The notes under the pieces were generated by a model. That model worked only from the letters and a program-made list of their open reading frames with translations. It ran no database searches and was not told where the DNA came from. A DNA stretch of 64,000 bases from Blakeslea trispora (lineage: Eukaryota; Mucoromycota; Mucoromycetes; Mucorales; Choanephoraceae): positions 248,001-312,000 of the forward strand of contig JAIWNE010000024.1 in the NCBI GenBank assembly GCA_025331445.1. Reading direction: 5' to 3'. Made by a program: the position numbers and the translations under genes. Shown here in pieces: positions 12,001 through 22,673 of the stretch; within the stretch, counting starts at the first letter, position 1; every line of letters begins with the position of its first letter.

Positions 12001-15000
12001 CGGACAAGTGGATTGATCGCTTATGCGAACTAGAGGATGAAGTAAGTTTATTCCAGGTTTAATGCAGTCTGTTTAATTTGTTTTTGTGTTTCTAGGCATT
12101 TATGTTGGTATTCCCTAGCTTCTCTCAATTATTTACCCATCCAGAAACGCGGATTGCATCTGTCAGTCTATTTTCCAAATTAGCACAGCGCTTAGGTCCA
12201 GAAAAGGCTCGTCAACATCTCTTAAAACGTATTGTAGCCATATTTGAAGCATTACGTCCTGATATTCCAAAGATTCTCCTCGAAGACAAAACAATTTATG
12301 AGTTTGTAAAGCGATTGGGTATTTCTACGTTCTTACAACAGATGCTGCCTTGTTATCTTGAGGCATTCGCTACTCAGGAACACTCGACTGATAACATAAA
12401 GCCGCTTGCTGGGGATGCGTTAGAGTATATTTGCAACTTACTTGGTCCCATTTTGACGTCAAAGCATGTTATACGCCAGCTTGTTAAAATAGTTTTTCGA
12501 GAAGATCAAATACGGTCTTCCTTGATTGAAACTATTGTTAAAATTATCAAAGGGTTTGGTTCAACATTTGCATCGGTGCAATATGCTCATCTCATCACAT
12601 TGATTGATACATATTATCAACCATCCACCAGTAACCTAACAAAGAAGAACACCAAAGTGATTTGTACAATCTTGGTCCTCCTACAAGAGCTACTTCCATC
12701 CATCAGCAACGAATCGCTTGTCACTGAATTGAAGTCTGGTTTTATGTCAACACTTTACCAACTCTTAGAGCCTCTGCCACAACAAGCTAGAGATGGCAGT
12801 GATGCTCGGTCGATACCACAAGACCAACTACAGTTGCGTCTCACTATCAGCATGAAGACCATTGATTTTCTTTTGGTGGCAAGTCAAAAGCTTACTGTTC
12901 AAGAATGGGAATCTAATGTAAGTTTCAGATAAGATACAGAAAGCAACACCAAGTATGTAATATATATTTTCTTCTTAGGTTGTATCCACACTTCAAAAGT
13001 ATTTCTCTGGATTCTCTGTTATGGTTGCAGAAGATGAGGAGGTTGATTCTCAGTCACCTTCTTCATTAGAGTCGCTGAAGAGTTATCAGGTAGGACTGAA
13101 TAGACTCAAGCTATCCAATAAACTGTTCTAACTTTCTTTTTCTTAAAAAAAAAATAGATGATTTATTCTTATTACAGGTTTTGTTTGATTTTAAGGACAG
13201 AGAAGATGCGACGAATGATACCCACAAGGTATGCAGTCACCCAAGTAATATATGCATGTCACTTATGCATAAGCTTTTTGTTTTGTGCAGTGACGCTATT
13301 GAAAGTATGATGTTTGGTCATTTTGCTACGTCAAGTAAATTCTTGCAAGAAGATCAAATGTCTTCTGCAGCTTCCTCCCCTTCTCGCAGAACCATTAATA
13401 CAAACAGAAAAGCATCTTCCATTCTACTTTCTCCCACCAAGTCAGATACCACATCGAATGCACAGTCCACAAGCAGTAAGTTTATGTCCTGGATGATACC
13501 AAACAAGCGTTCCTCTATGATCGAGACAGAAAGTAAATCACTACAATCTTCTCTTTTATCCTCGTCTTTCTCATCCAATACGAAACAAGCTGTTGAGGAG
13601 CTATCAATTGGAGGAAAGAGTAGCAAGATGGATTTGATTGATACAGATAAGCTGTATGAATGCGCTACAAAAGACCTATACAAGTTTGGTTTTGAGAAAG
13701 CATTCATGGTATCACCAAGATTGTCCGAAGACGATGAAAAGTTAGTCTATACTGAAAACGATTTGCAAAGACCCAGAAGCTTGGACACGTTGGATAAAAT
13801 GATAAAATCAAATGAGAAGGAAACGTAAGTCATTTTCCCTATCTCATTCTGCCATCTAACCGCATTCTTGTGTATATTAGCAGTAAGACCAAAGTACCCA
13901 CCAGTGTCTTGCCTTGGAAAACAAAATGGAAGCCTTCTCCAGAAGATAAAAAGTAAGAGCTTGACTTTGTTTACCTTTGAGCAGAACACCCATAATTTAA
14001 TTCACTTTCAAAATAGGAATTGGAATCGCTTTTTATCCACGAATTCAGAGGAAATGTCAAACTCTACACAATTTTCTTTTAATGATCTAAAGCTAAGAGG
14101 CTTTGCTGGACATAGCAGCTCTATTCGTGCATTTTCAGTCAATGAACCGGCCAAATTGTTCGCTTCAGGATCTCGTGACAAGACTGTCAAAATTTGGTCG
14201 CTGAATGTACATCATGGTATTGAGAGCTGGGAAACAAACCCTTTTTCAGAGAGCCTAGTGACATACTCTGGTCATCGTCGTGGCATAATTCATGATGTTC
14301 ATTTCTTATCCACAGGAGGACTGAATGACGTGATGGCTAGCTGTGATGGACATGTCCATGTAAGTTTAATTTTAATGCTTGGAAGAATGTCGAACTGATG
14401 TTATATCCCCATTACTGCTTTAAAAAAAAAAGATTTGGCATCCTGAAACAGGCCATACTTTGCATCAGTTTGCAAGTGGTCGTTCTTCCATTGTGTCCCT
14501 GAAACCTATTTTTCAATCGAGGCATCTGATTGGTGGTACAACAGATAGCAACCTATCATTCTTTGATGCACATAACTACAAGAATATGCATACATGGAAA
14601 TCTAGTACCAATTTGAATGGTGCCATCCGTGTGATAGCTGTCAACGTGTCAGAAACACTTGTGGCTGTTGGTTTATCGACAGGAACCATATCATTGATTG
14701 AAACAAGAACAGGGACTTTAGTGTCAAGTTGGAAAGGAGGCGATACTGAAATTGCTTCTGTAAGTGTCTTGACTTCAACAAGAAAAAAAACAGCAACTCT
14801 TATTAACTGTGTATGATTTAGTTGAAATTTTATACGGATGAATTGCTTTTGTCTTGCGCCCCAGCCGATCATCTCATTTGTTGTTGGAATGTGAGTCGCC
14901 TTGCTCTTGTCAAGACAATCACAGTGCCTCAAGATATCATCTCTTTCGATATTTACAAAGATGAAATATTGACAATTAACATGAACAATTCTGTTTCATT

Positions 15001-15208
15001 TATACCAGTGAACGATGATGTAAAGTATTCCAACCAAAACTTGTTAACAGTCCAGAATGCTTACTTTTTTTTTATACAGTTCCAAGCTTATTCTTCCAAA
15101 TTTAAATCATCTATCATCAAGTCTCAAGTAAGCTCATTTGCTGTAGTACCAACGGATCAATTGCTCTTGTTTGGCTGTGCTGAAGGCGAAATATTCCTTT
15201 ATGCTTAA
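9025..15208 (+). CDS. WDR81: BEACH and WD40 protein, WDR81 type
   Basis: About 1,650 residues in order: a degenerate protein-kinase-like region ([10 protein letters not shown] near 10000, lacking the usual HRD), a BEACH domain (about 10270-10920, with [11 protein letters not shown] and [16 protein letters not shown]), a helical ARM-like middle and C-terminal WD40 repeats from about 14080 ([11 protein letters not shown]). Human WDR81 has the same order and acts with WDR91 on endosomal PI3P and aggregate clearance. Exons: 9025-9144, 9255-10084, 10163-10210, 10270-12041, 12096-12917, 12979-13089, 13178-13824, 13881-13952, 14017-14359, 14433-14759, 14822-15208; junctions keep phase. In exon 2 the best coding frame changes near 9285-9325 and again near 9397-9403, each as if one base were missing. 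A possible 62-nt intron at 13210 would break the frame and was not used. The start MGNGYS resembles an N-myristoylation signal. Confidence 0.85.
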
Positions 15209-15873
15209 AGGAATAGATCTAATAATAAGATTAAAAAAGTGTCGATCAAAATCTAAGTAACCGACGCATAAACGATAGTGTGTTGTGTTCTATTTTCTTT
15301 TTGCAAGAGAAAATATGGAGGGGGAGCGGGAGAGCTTGCTTGATACTCAAACGTACATGCATATTTCTTTTTGAATTACTGTTACAAAGGCAAACATCAG
15401 TTTCTTGTGATTATAGATAAATTAACTATGCATATTTGCTCAGGAAAAGAGGGGTGGAGGTACAGCTTGATAGAATTTCTCTCTTTTTTTTTCATTTAAT
15501 TGAGTCTGTATCTCTTTTAGATGATGTTCTTTTTTCATTATCTTTACGAAACCGTTTTCTAATACTCATGCTTAGAGACAAATAAAAGAAAGTAAATCCA
15601 AGTGTATACAACTAGATGCGAGGCAAAGCACCAAAACATGGAATCACATTTTGTATTTGCAAGCACATATTTCTTCATGTGCATAAAAGCAGCTTACAAT
15701 ACTGACACGTAAAAAAAAAATAGGAGGACAACACAAACATTGTGGTGCAAAGATCTTCAGTGAATGGCACATGAACTCTCCTTTTGATTGCCGCTATTCA
15801 ATCCTTAAAGTATTTAAGCATTTCGTCACTTTCCATCCCCCCTTCTCCTGGTTACTACTTTAAACAAGAGGAA
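15209..15873. other. Intergenic, nothing recognised
   Basis: A-rich and T-rich DNA between the WDR81-type gene and the next secreted-protein gene. It should hold the terminator of the first and the promoter of the second. No ORF, RNA gene or repeat stands out. Confidence 0.5.
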
Positions 15874-16509
15874 ATGAAGTTTGTTGAGCTCTTAATACTA
15901 TGTCTGGCTATCTGTCTACTCATTGTTCAAGCAACCGAAAAGCCTCCTTGTATGTGTGGAGGTGTCCAAAGAGCCTATTTGGGTAAAATATGTAACTGTG
16001 GCTGCATCAAAGAACAAGACAAAGGCGACTATATACAGAGTGGATGGGACATATTGGTTCACACTTACAACTTGACAGAGATGGAACAATTACAGGCATA
16101 CTTTGACCTCGATACATCTCAAGAGAATGTTGAAGATAGAGAATCCTTTAAGAATACGACCAAAGCCAAGACTGATCTCTTCAAGAAGTACAAAGATGAC
16201 CTGGACTCAATTTTTGATGACTGTGAAAACTGTGGAAAAGATGAGAAGAGTCTAAACAGCTGTACTATCTATGTCGACCCATCGAAAGCTAAAGAAGAAG
16301 AAAAAGAGGAAGGGAAAGAAGAAAAAAAAGAAGAAAAAAAAGAAGAAAAAAAAGAAGAAAAAAAAGAAGAAAAGAAGGGTGAAGAGAAAGATGAAGACAA
16401 GGAGGAAGAAGAAAAGAAGAAGAAGGAAGAGGAAGAAAAGAAGCAAAAGGAAGAAGAAGAAAAGAAAAAGAAGGAGGAAGAAGAAAAGAAGAAGAAAGAG
16501 GATGATTAA
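15874..16509 (+). CDS. Secreted Cys-containing protein with Lys/Glu-rich tail
   Basis: Single exon, 211 residues. The ATG at 15874 is chosen because it opens a clear signal peptide (Leu/Ile/Cys-rich core, residues 4-20, ending QAT). The next 20-35 residues hold a cluster of cysteines (CMCGG, then CNCGC), with more later (DDCENCGKDEKSLNSC), suggesting disulfides in the secreted state. The last 80 residues are almost only Lys and Glu. There is no family I recognise. It resembles in plan the 7723-8830 product (signal peptide plus a charged low-complexity part) but shows no sequence similarity. The long minus-strand frame over the tail is only a shadow of the repeat. Confidence 0.7.
   Translation: MKFVELLILCLAICLLIVQATEKPPCMCGGVQRAYLGKICNCGCIKEQDKGDYIQSGWDILVHTYNLTEMEQLQAYFDLDTSQENVEDRESFKNTTKAKTDLFKKYKDDLDSIFDDCENCGKDEKSLNSCTIYVDPSKAKEEEKEEGKEEKKEEKKEEKKEEKKEEKKGEEKDEDKEEEEKKKKEEEEKKQKEEEEKKKKEEEEKKKKEDD
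16300..16503. repeat. GAA/AAA-rich microsatellite coding the Lys/Glu tail
   Basis: A 12-nt unit of the form GAAGAAAAAAAA repeats four to five times near 16318-16375, followed by looser GAG/GAA/AAG repeats to 16503. All changes stay in multiples of three, so the tail remains in frame. Confidence 0.8.
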
Positions 16510-16685
16510 GTGCTCTTGTCGCTTTCTCTGTAAATAATCCATTGTCTTCTCTCTTCAACGTACTGTATTTGTTTCCATTAAATAAAGTGTTTATTTACAA
16601 TACTTATTTTCAATCGTTGTCAACTTAAACATTCGAGTCTAAAAAAAATTTATATGGTGCGGCGAGAAAGGATGCTTTTTTTGAT

Positions 16686-17132
16686 CTAGGCGGTAGTTTC
16701 GGAAGAGGCTTTGAATGAGTAATCCCAGCCTTGTGCTGATGGTGTTTCTGTGGGAATCTTGGCTTGCTTGGGATATGTGATGTGTCGGCTCTTGACAAGA
16801 GCACCTTTGTATAATCTGTCACTTGTCTTTTCCAGTTCGTTCATGGCAGTATGCATGGCTCTAAATTGACGTTCGAGCGAACGTTCTCTTTCTTCTCTAG
16901 TGCGCATGCGATGGAGCTTCCAAGCACGCTCGATGGTTTCGTGTTGTTCTAAAGTCTCGTTCTCTAAGTGAATCACAGATTCTCTGCGAGCGGGCTCAAA
17001 CAAGACACGGCGAATGACTTCAAGGCGAGCATCACCGTTTGAATTTGAGCTGGTGGGAGCAGAATAAAATCGAGCCTGACACAAAACACGAGCACTTCGA
17101 GTAGTGCTAGCAATACGCATAGAATTCAACAT
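16686..17132 (-). CDS. MRPL40: Mitochondrial ribosomal protein mL40
   Basis: Single exon, 148 residues. The N-terminus is Arg/Ser/Thr-rich without acidic residues up to about residue 30, as in a mitochondrial presequence. The body has the pattern known for mL40 (yeast Mrpl28): a VLFEPARRES stretch, then ETIERAWKLHRMR, an Arg/Glu-rich helix, ELEKTSDRLYKGA, and a C-terminal PKQAKIPTETP followed by GWDYSF. Its role would be in the large subunit of the mitochondrial ribosome. It is convergent with the secreted-protein gene ending at 16509 (176 bp apart). Confidence 0.8.
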   Translation of the reverse strand: MLNSMRIASTTRSARVLCQARFYSAPTSSNSNGDARLEVIRRVLFEPARRESVIHLENETLEQHETIERAWKLHRMRTREERERSLERQFRAMHTAMNELEKTSDRLYKGALVKSRHITYPKQAKIPTETPSAQGWDYSFKASSETTA

Positions 17133-18239
17133 GATGTGTGTTTAAAAAAAATGAAAGAGAGAAAGTTAATTGCAAAGTTGAAGGTCAGAGGCCCCTGGTC
17201 CTCCAAGTAGCTTGCTCCCAATTTCTCTCTAAAGACTAAACGAGAAAGAGAGAAAAAAAAAAAAGATAAGCCACTTGTTTCGACCAATCATATCATTTGG
17301 TTCTTTATAGAATTGCTTTGATGCATTAAAACATCCTTTTCATACTGATTTATAGATGCAGTTGAAGTCTGCTATTGATTTAATTCGAGAAATGAATTAA
17401 GCCATAGTCGACACACGCTTTCCAAGAGTTATTAAAGAAGTGATCACTATAATTTAAGAGAATAAAAGCTCTTGACAAGCTATTGCAATCAATGTATGAT
17501 ACACCAAAATATCATAAACAGAAAGAAAAGAAATAGGGAAAAGTGATCCATAGAAAATAAAATAGTAGCAACATACCTAATGTGATGCTACATCAAGTGA
17601 ATATTTTGAGCATTGCATAATGTTTAAGCTACAGTCTTCCAAAAGAGAAAATACGTCTAACTTTCTAGATTATTTTGAACGTGTGATACAACGATTGAGT
17701 GCTGACGAATATGACCATAGTTGTAACTGTTTATTCATATATTGACGCAATGAAGGAGCCTGCATCACTTGACAACAATGGAAAGTGTGTGTGGGTGAGT
17801 AACTAAAGAGGACTTGAGCTAGGGCTGCTGTCTCTCTACCCTTTAGAAGATGTAATCTTTCTTTTTTTTTTCGTGTTTCACAAGATAGAATTCATGTGCT
17901 TTAGCTTTGAGAATTTTAATCTTATTTAAGAAGATCATTCCTCCTTTGAATACCTAGCAACAACGTTAGTCTGCAACAACCCATGATTCAAAGCCCTATA
18001 GTTAGAGTTGAAGATGGCCTATGATTGAGTACAATTGTATTCATATGGAGCTCTTGTTTCCAAAAAAAACAGGATCAGGGCTTATTGTTTATTTCAGACT
18101 CTAGAATAGCCTGGGCCCCCTTTCTATTCCATGTAAATTCAAGCATGTACAATAAGATTAGGACAGGATAATTAATATATACTATACAGATCATAAATAG
18201 GTGTTAACATAAAAAAAAACGAGATTGACTCGCTTGCTT
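17133..18239. other. Intergenic, nothing recognised
   Basis: About 1.1 kb of AT-rich DNA with homopolymer runs. The part next to 17133 should be the mL40 promoter. No ORF over 60 codons, no tRNA-like box and no clear repeat. Confidence 0.5.
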
Positions 18240-19178
18240 TTAGCGAAACGCTGAAGCCGTGCCAGTAGTAGCATTGGCTGTGCGCAGAGGCGCTTCTGCA
18301 GCTCTCTCTGTCAGATAAGCAGGGGGTGGCTGAACTAACTGCATCTCTACGACTTGATGCTCATATGGAGGTGGCAATGGATGAGAATGGCTCTCTCGTA
18401 TATCTTGTGTATAGTTGGACTGACTTCCTGGCACTTGTTGAGCTTCAGGTCCGACTGCAAGCACAACATCCATCATAGAAGTATCGTATGCAGGCAACAC
18501 TTCCCCTTCTTGTGCCAATTCATTCTCTACGTTGATCTGTATGACCTCAATCACAAAGTTGATGGTATATTGTGATGAAGGTGGCTTGAGATGCATTGAG
18601 GCTAGTGTATCACTTTCTCTTGTTCTTCTGAAATTCCATTTGATCTGTCGAGTGACGTCGAGTGAATTGAGCTCTTTTAAGCAGCTCTGTAATGATTCAT
18701 AATACTACATGTATAGTTTAATCATCTACACATCTTCATGAATTGTTAAGTTCTTACATCACCGATCCTTCGATAATATGAGCTTTTTCTTCGTGTAGTA
18801 AAAAATGCCACGAAAGCAGGCACAATCAGTAGAATGAGAGGATACCACATAGACAAATCAGCTGCACGAGCAATCACAGAAAATGCAGCAGTTCCCATGA
18901 CAAAGACTACTGCAGTCATAAAAGCATAGGTGTCTAGCCATACATGAGGATATTTACGACGGACATGATCGTTGATAGTGGCAAGTCGAGAAATAAATAT
19001 ATCTTCAGGTAGCTATTTTAGAATGATTGAGTTTCCAGCCAAATATAAACAGATAGACGCAAATACATAATAGATTGCATACATATTCTCTAAGCTGAGA
19101 ATATCGATCATATTCTACGTGATGTACAGTCGATCTTCTCCAGCGTCTAACAAGCAATGGAAATTCAGCCAATCCCAT
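18240..19178 (-). CDS. Two-TM membrane protein with C-terminal PPxY motifs
   Basis: Three exons (19083-19178, 18758-19012, 18240-18704; introns 70 and 53 nt) join in frame to 271 residues. Exon 2 encodes two hydrophobic segments, roughly residues 58-77 and 83-103, split by a short polar loop. The C-terminal tail of about 150 residues is soluble and holds LPAY, PPPY and PPAY. PPxY motifs bind WW domains, mainly of Nedd4/Rsp5 ubiquitin ligases, and small fungal membrane proteins with such tails act as Rsp5 adaptors; that role here is inference. The start is the ATG after an eight-A run at 19178, giving MGLAEFP. I do not recognise the family by sequence. Confidence 0.72.
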
Positions 19179-21161
19179 TTTTTTTTGGTAAAGTATAGAA
19201 GAGAGAAAAAGCAAAGAAATAGATGTTTGGGAAAGTTTTTCTTTTTTTTTTGCCACACGTATACACCATTTCCAGAAATAGACCTCTTCTTATCAAGTTG
19301 TTACTTGAGGTAACACTGATGCTCATCGTTGTGTGCGTTTACAAGAGAAGACATAAAACTAGATATTTCTTTGATCGACAGCATGATTCTTTGAAATTGT
19401 TATATTACAGGTAATAAAAGAGGTTTATTGGACCAAAAAAGAAAGTAGATGAAGCTTTTCTCCCCCCTCCCCCCACATCATTAGTGCCCTTAAATTAAGA
19501 GTTTTATGCAAATATGTTACACAGCCTATACTGTTTCTAGTAGGATCTTGGGTACATTAGCTGAAACTGATTTGGAGAAGTGGGAAGCATTGGCCGAAAG
19601 CATTTTCGTGCTCCAAATCATTATTCCTGTCAATTGATTTTATTCTCTTTGATTAAGCAGTTAATCAAAATGATATCAGAACATATGATTGACTTTCTTT
19701 CCTTACAGAAGAAAAAAAAAAGAGAGAGAGACGAGTGAACACTCAATAATGTAAACTTACCGGATACTGAGTTTTTTTTTTTCTTACGCCTTACCAAAGC
19801 CGAGTACTTGGGACTTAAAAAGGATCTATTGTCTATAATTAGTGATATTTTCTGTATCAAATCGTTATCCAAATAGAAAAAGTCTGCATGAATGCACTAG
19901 AAGTCAACGATGAGCAATTGGGACCAAACCACACTTTATCAATGGCATAACATAGCGAAATTATGATTGTCATTTTTGTATACTAAACAGCTGAACACCT
20001 TAACCATTATTTTATATCAGTTACAATATATGAATGACATTTGCAAAAAATCATGAAAAGTAAACAAGAAGTGTATGATTGATACAACACCTCTATTACT
20101 TTTTTTTTAAACTGAGAGGTTTACAAGAAAGCTCTGATTAGCATTTTTATACATTTCCTTTCTCTCTTTCTGGTATATTCTAGCTAATCTTTTTTGAACA
20201 AAGTAATTTTTGCTCAAGAGCCGTCCTGGTCATACAGCTCACTACTTATTTTGAACACATTTCTTTTCTTTAGAAAAAATAAACAAATAAAATATATCTG
20301 TGCAGTGCTGATTAACCCATAAAATATTTTTAAAACAAAGCATGATAACTTATTAGTGATATTTAGATATGAAAAAGACAAAATCAATTGTATTTTTGCT
20401 AAAAGTAACAGATGGTTAAGCCGAAAAGAAATCGATGGCATTAAACAGATATTGGAAACAACTTGTAATAAAGCAAGCCTGTTGTAAGACGTAGAAAAAA
20501 AAAAGCAAGCGATTATATCGCAAGTACAAACACAAAGTTTTACTGTAATAGAAGGTGACAGAGAAGTAACCTACAAAATGGCTGATGTAGATGAAGGGGG
20601 AGGGGGGGGGACAGAAGAAGATGCCTTTTTTTTTTCAAATGCTTCAAGATGACTTGAAAGAAAAGCAAGTGCTAGTTTAGGTCAAGTAACTTTAGCTTGA
20701 GATTGTGAATAGAAATAGTCAAATGTGGAGCTCCATTTTCAAAATACAGTCATCAAGCAATTCTCTACAGAAGTGTGAGAGAGAGCGAGAGAGACAATAG
20801 CTTACACTAGTGCTTAAGATAGTACTGAGATAAAAGGAATGTTAAAAGAGCTATTGAATTCTAGTGATAAAGATGTTGGGATATTAGCCATAGTTCTCTT
20901 TCTATTGTAAGGAGAGAGGATTCTTTTCTGGGCTTTGGATATATGTATGTGTGTATAAGAAAGAGTGTGTGTTTTTGTTATTGTTGTTGCAATCTTTTTT
21001 TTTTATCCAATGAGCAATCCATTTTCGGGAATGATATAGTTTCTCTTTATATAGTACATATCGGATATTTATACTGTACCTGGGGGGGGGGGAAGGAGGA
21101 AAGTGATTGGAAAACTGCTTTCTCTTTCTCTCTCTTTCTTTTTCTTTTTTTTTTGGCATCC
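19179..21161. other. Intergenic, nothing recognised
   Basis: About 2 kb with many poly-A and poly-T runs, a GA repeat near 20777 and a G tract at 20598. The few short ORFs have no coding look and no signal or domain. The last 200 bp (pyrimidine-rich) is probably the leader of the next gene. Confidence 0.5.
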
Positions 21162-21662
21162 ATGTACTCTATTAGCCTAGCTGCTGAAATAGAACCCAAT
21201 CCAGTTCGCTTCTCACAAGCGTCTCTACAAACAGAAGATAGCTTTGATTCAACTAGTCTAGCAACACCCTTAGATGCCTCCCCACTTCCACCGCCCTCCA
21301 ACACTTTCTCATTGATCAATATAGTCAACAATGACCCATTACCTAATCCTAAAGAGTACCATGCCATTGCATCTACCTACACAAGACGTCGAGCCCAGAC
21401 AGCTTCATTGCCAGTACAATCGATGCTTCAACGATACCCTATTGCTGATCAAAGCAGCAACCCAACCGACAATCCATCCACTGCAACGACTATGAACTCC
21501 AATGGCAAACGAAATAGACTATGGCCCAAGTTAAAACGAATGATGATGCCAAAAGTATTAGAAAAGATAGATTCAAAGCCAGATGCTACTGACAAGGGCA
21601 ATCAAGATCAAGCCAAGCGATGGCTCAGTAGAAACAGAGTACGTGTGGGGCCTCAAAGATAG
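21162..21662 (+). CDS. Short Ser/Pro-rich protein with basic C-terminus, unknown
   Basis: Single exon, 166 residues from the ATG at 21162, which follows a long pyrimidine tract; the open frame extends upstream but only through low-complexity sequence. Residues 1-95 are rich in Ser, Pro, Thr and Asn. Residues 110-165 are basic, including RNRLWPKLKRMMMPK and a final RWLSRNRVRVGPQR. No membrane segment or known domain. It may be a small nuclear or cytoplasmic regulator, but nothing here proves it. Confidence 0.5.
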   Translation: MYSISLAAEIEPNPVRFSQASLQTEDSFDSTSLATPLDASPLPPPSNTFSLINIVNNDPLPNPKEYHAIASTYTRRRAQTASLPVQSMLQRYPIADQSSNPTDNPSTATTMNSNGKRNRLWPKLKRMMMPKVLEKIDSKPDATDKGNQDQAKRWLSRNRVRVGPQR

Positions 21663-22673
21663 TTCAAGACGACACACATATTATTATTTTTTTAAAAAAA
21701 AAGGGATGGTTTAGTTATGTTGCACTCCATGCCACAATAAACAAAAAAAAAAAGTATATGTATATTCAAATTCCATCTACCATATTCAAACCACGTAATT
21801 TTATGTTTGTCTTTTTCCCTCCTCTCTCTCTCTCTTTTTTTTTTTCTCACCACTCTCACTCACCACCCTCAACTCCTTGAATCGCTCCAAGTTCTCTTTT
21901 TCTTTTTCTTTTTTGACAGTTTGGGAGTAATTAGATCTTGAGGACGGGAACGCGTAAGATACGACATTTTTACGATATCTCACGAACTTAATGTCCGCTT
22001 AAACATTTCCGAAATTGTTCACAATCTAAGGTTCTAAAAAAGACCGTGACACCTAAACTCAACTCAACTCATCTAAATCTATCTCCAAGTTGTGGTTACA
22101 TATTTTTTTGACAGCTTTCAAAATAGATAAAAATTTTTCTTTATATAGGGACTCTCTCTTTTTTAACATCAGGTTTCTCGAAAACAAAAAAACAAGGAGA
22201 TACTCTCAAAACTATCTATTCAAGAAAAATATTTGTAGTTCATCTGCATGCAATTGTTCCTGTTTTCAACAGTCTCCTATATGACCTCTTTTTTTTTTGT
22301 TATTCATTAAACATTTTATTACTGTTTGAATCTACTGGTTGTCCTCCTTTCTTTTTTTTTTTTTCTCTCCGTCTCCCAAATAAATGAAAGCTGTTATCTA
22401 AAACAACTCCTGTGTAGTTCTCTTTTTGTCAAATATGCAGCATATAAAGAGCAGAGAAAAAAAAATGTTGCAAAATAAAATAGATAGCATGTTTATAGTT
22501 TTCTTTTATTCTTTCTTCTATTTACAACATCTCAATTACATTGAAGAGGTACACTATAAGATTTAAACTTGCATTTTCACCATCCTCATACTGTTGCTTA
22601 TTTAGGACAGCTTTGTTAAAAAAAAAAAAGCTAACCTACAAAAAAAAATTGGGCATCGTTCTTGATTTAGATC
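21663..22673. other. Intergenic, pyrimidine-rich
   Basis: About 1 kb holding the 3' end of the previous gene and the promoter of the next. Poly-T and CT runs at 21826-21845 and 22349-22372. No coding or RNA feature recognised. Confidence 0.5.

Noticed and set aside
13210..13291. An intron in the WDR81-type gene at the GTATGC near 13229
   Set aside because: The 62-nt removal gives an immediate stop, while the unspliced reading is open and in phase.
16252..16558. Minus-strand Phe/Leu-rich frames that look like membrane proteins
   Set aside because: Shadow of the Lys/Glu repeat coding the tail of the secreted protein.
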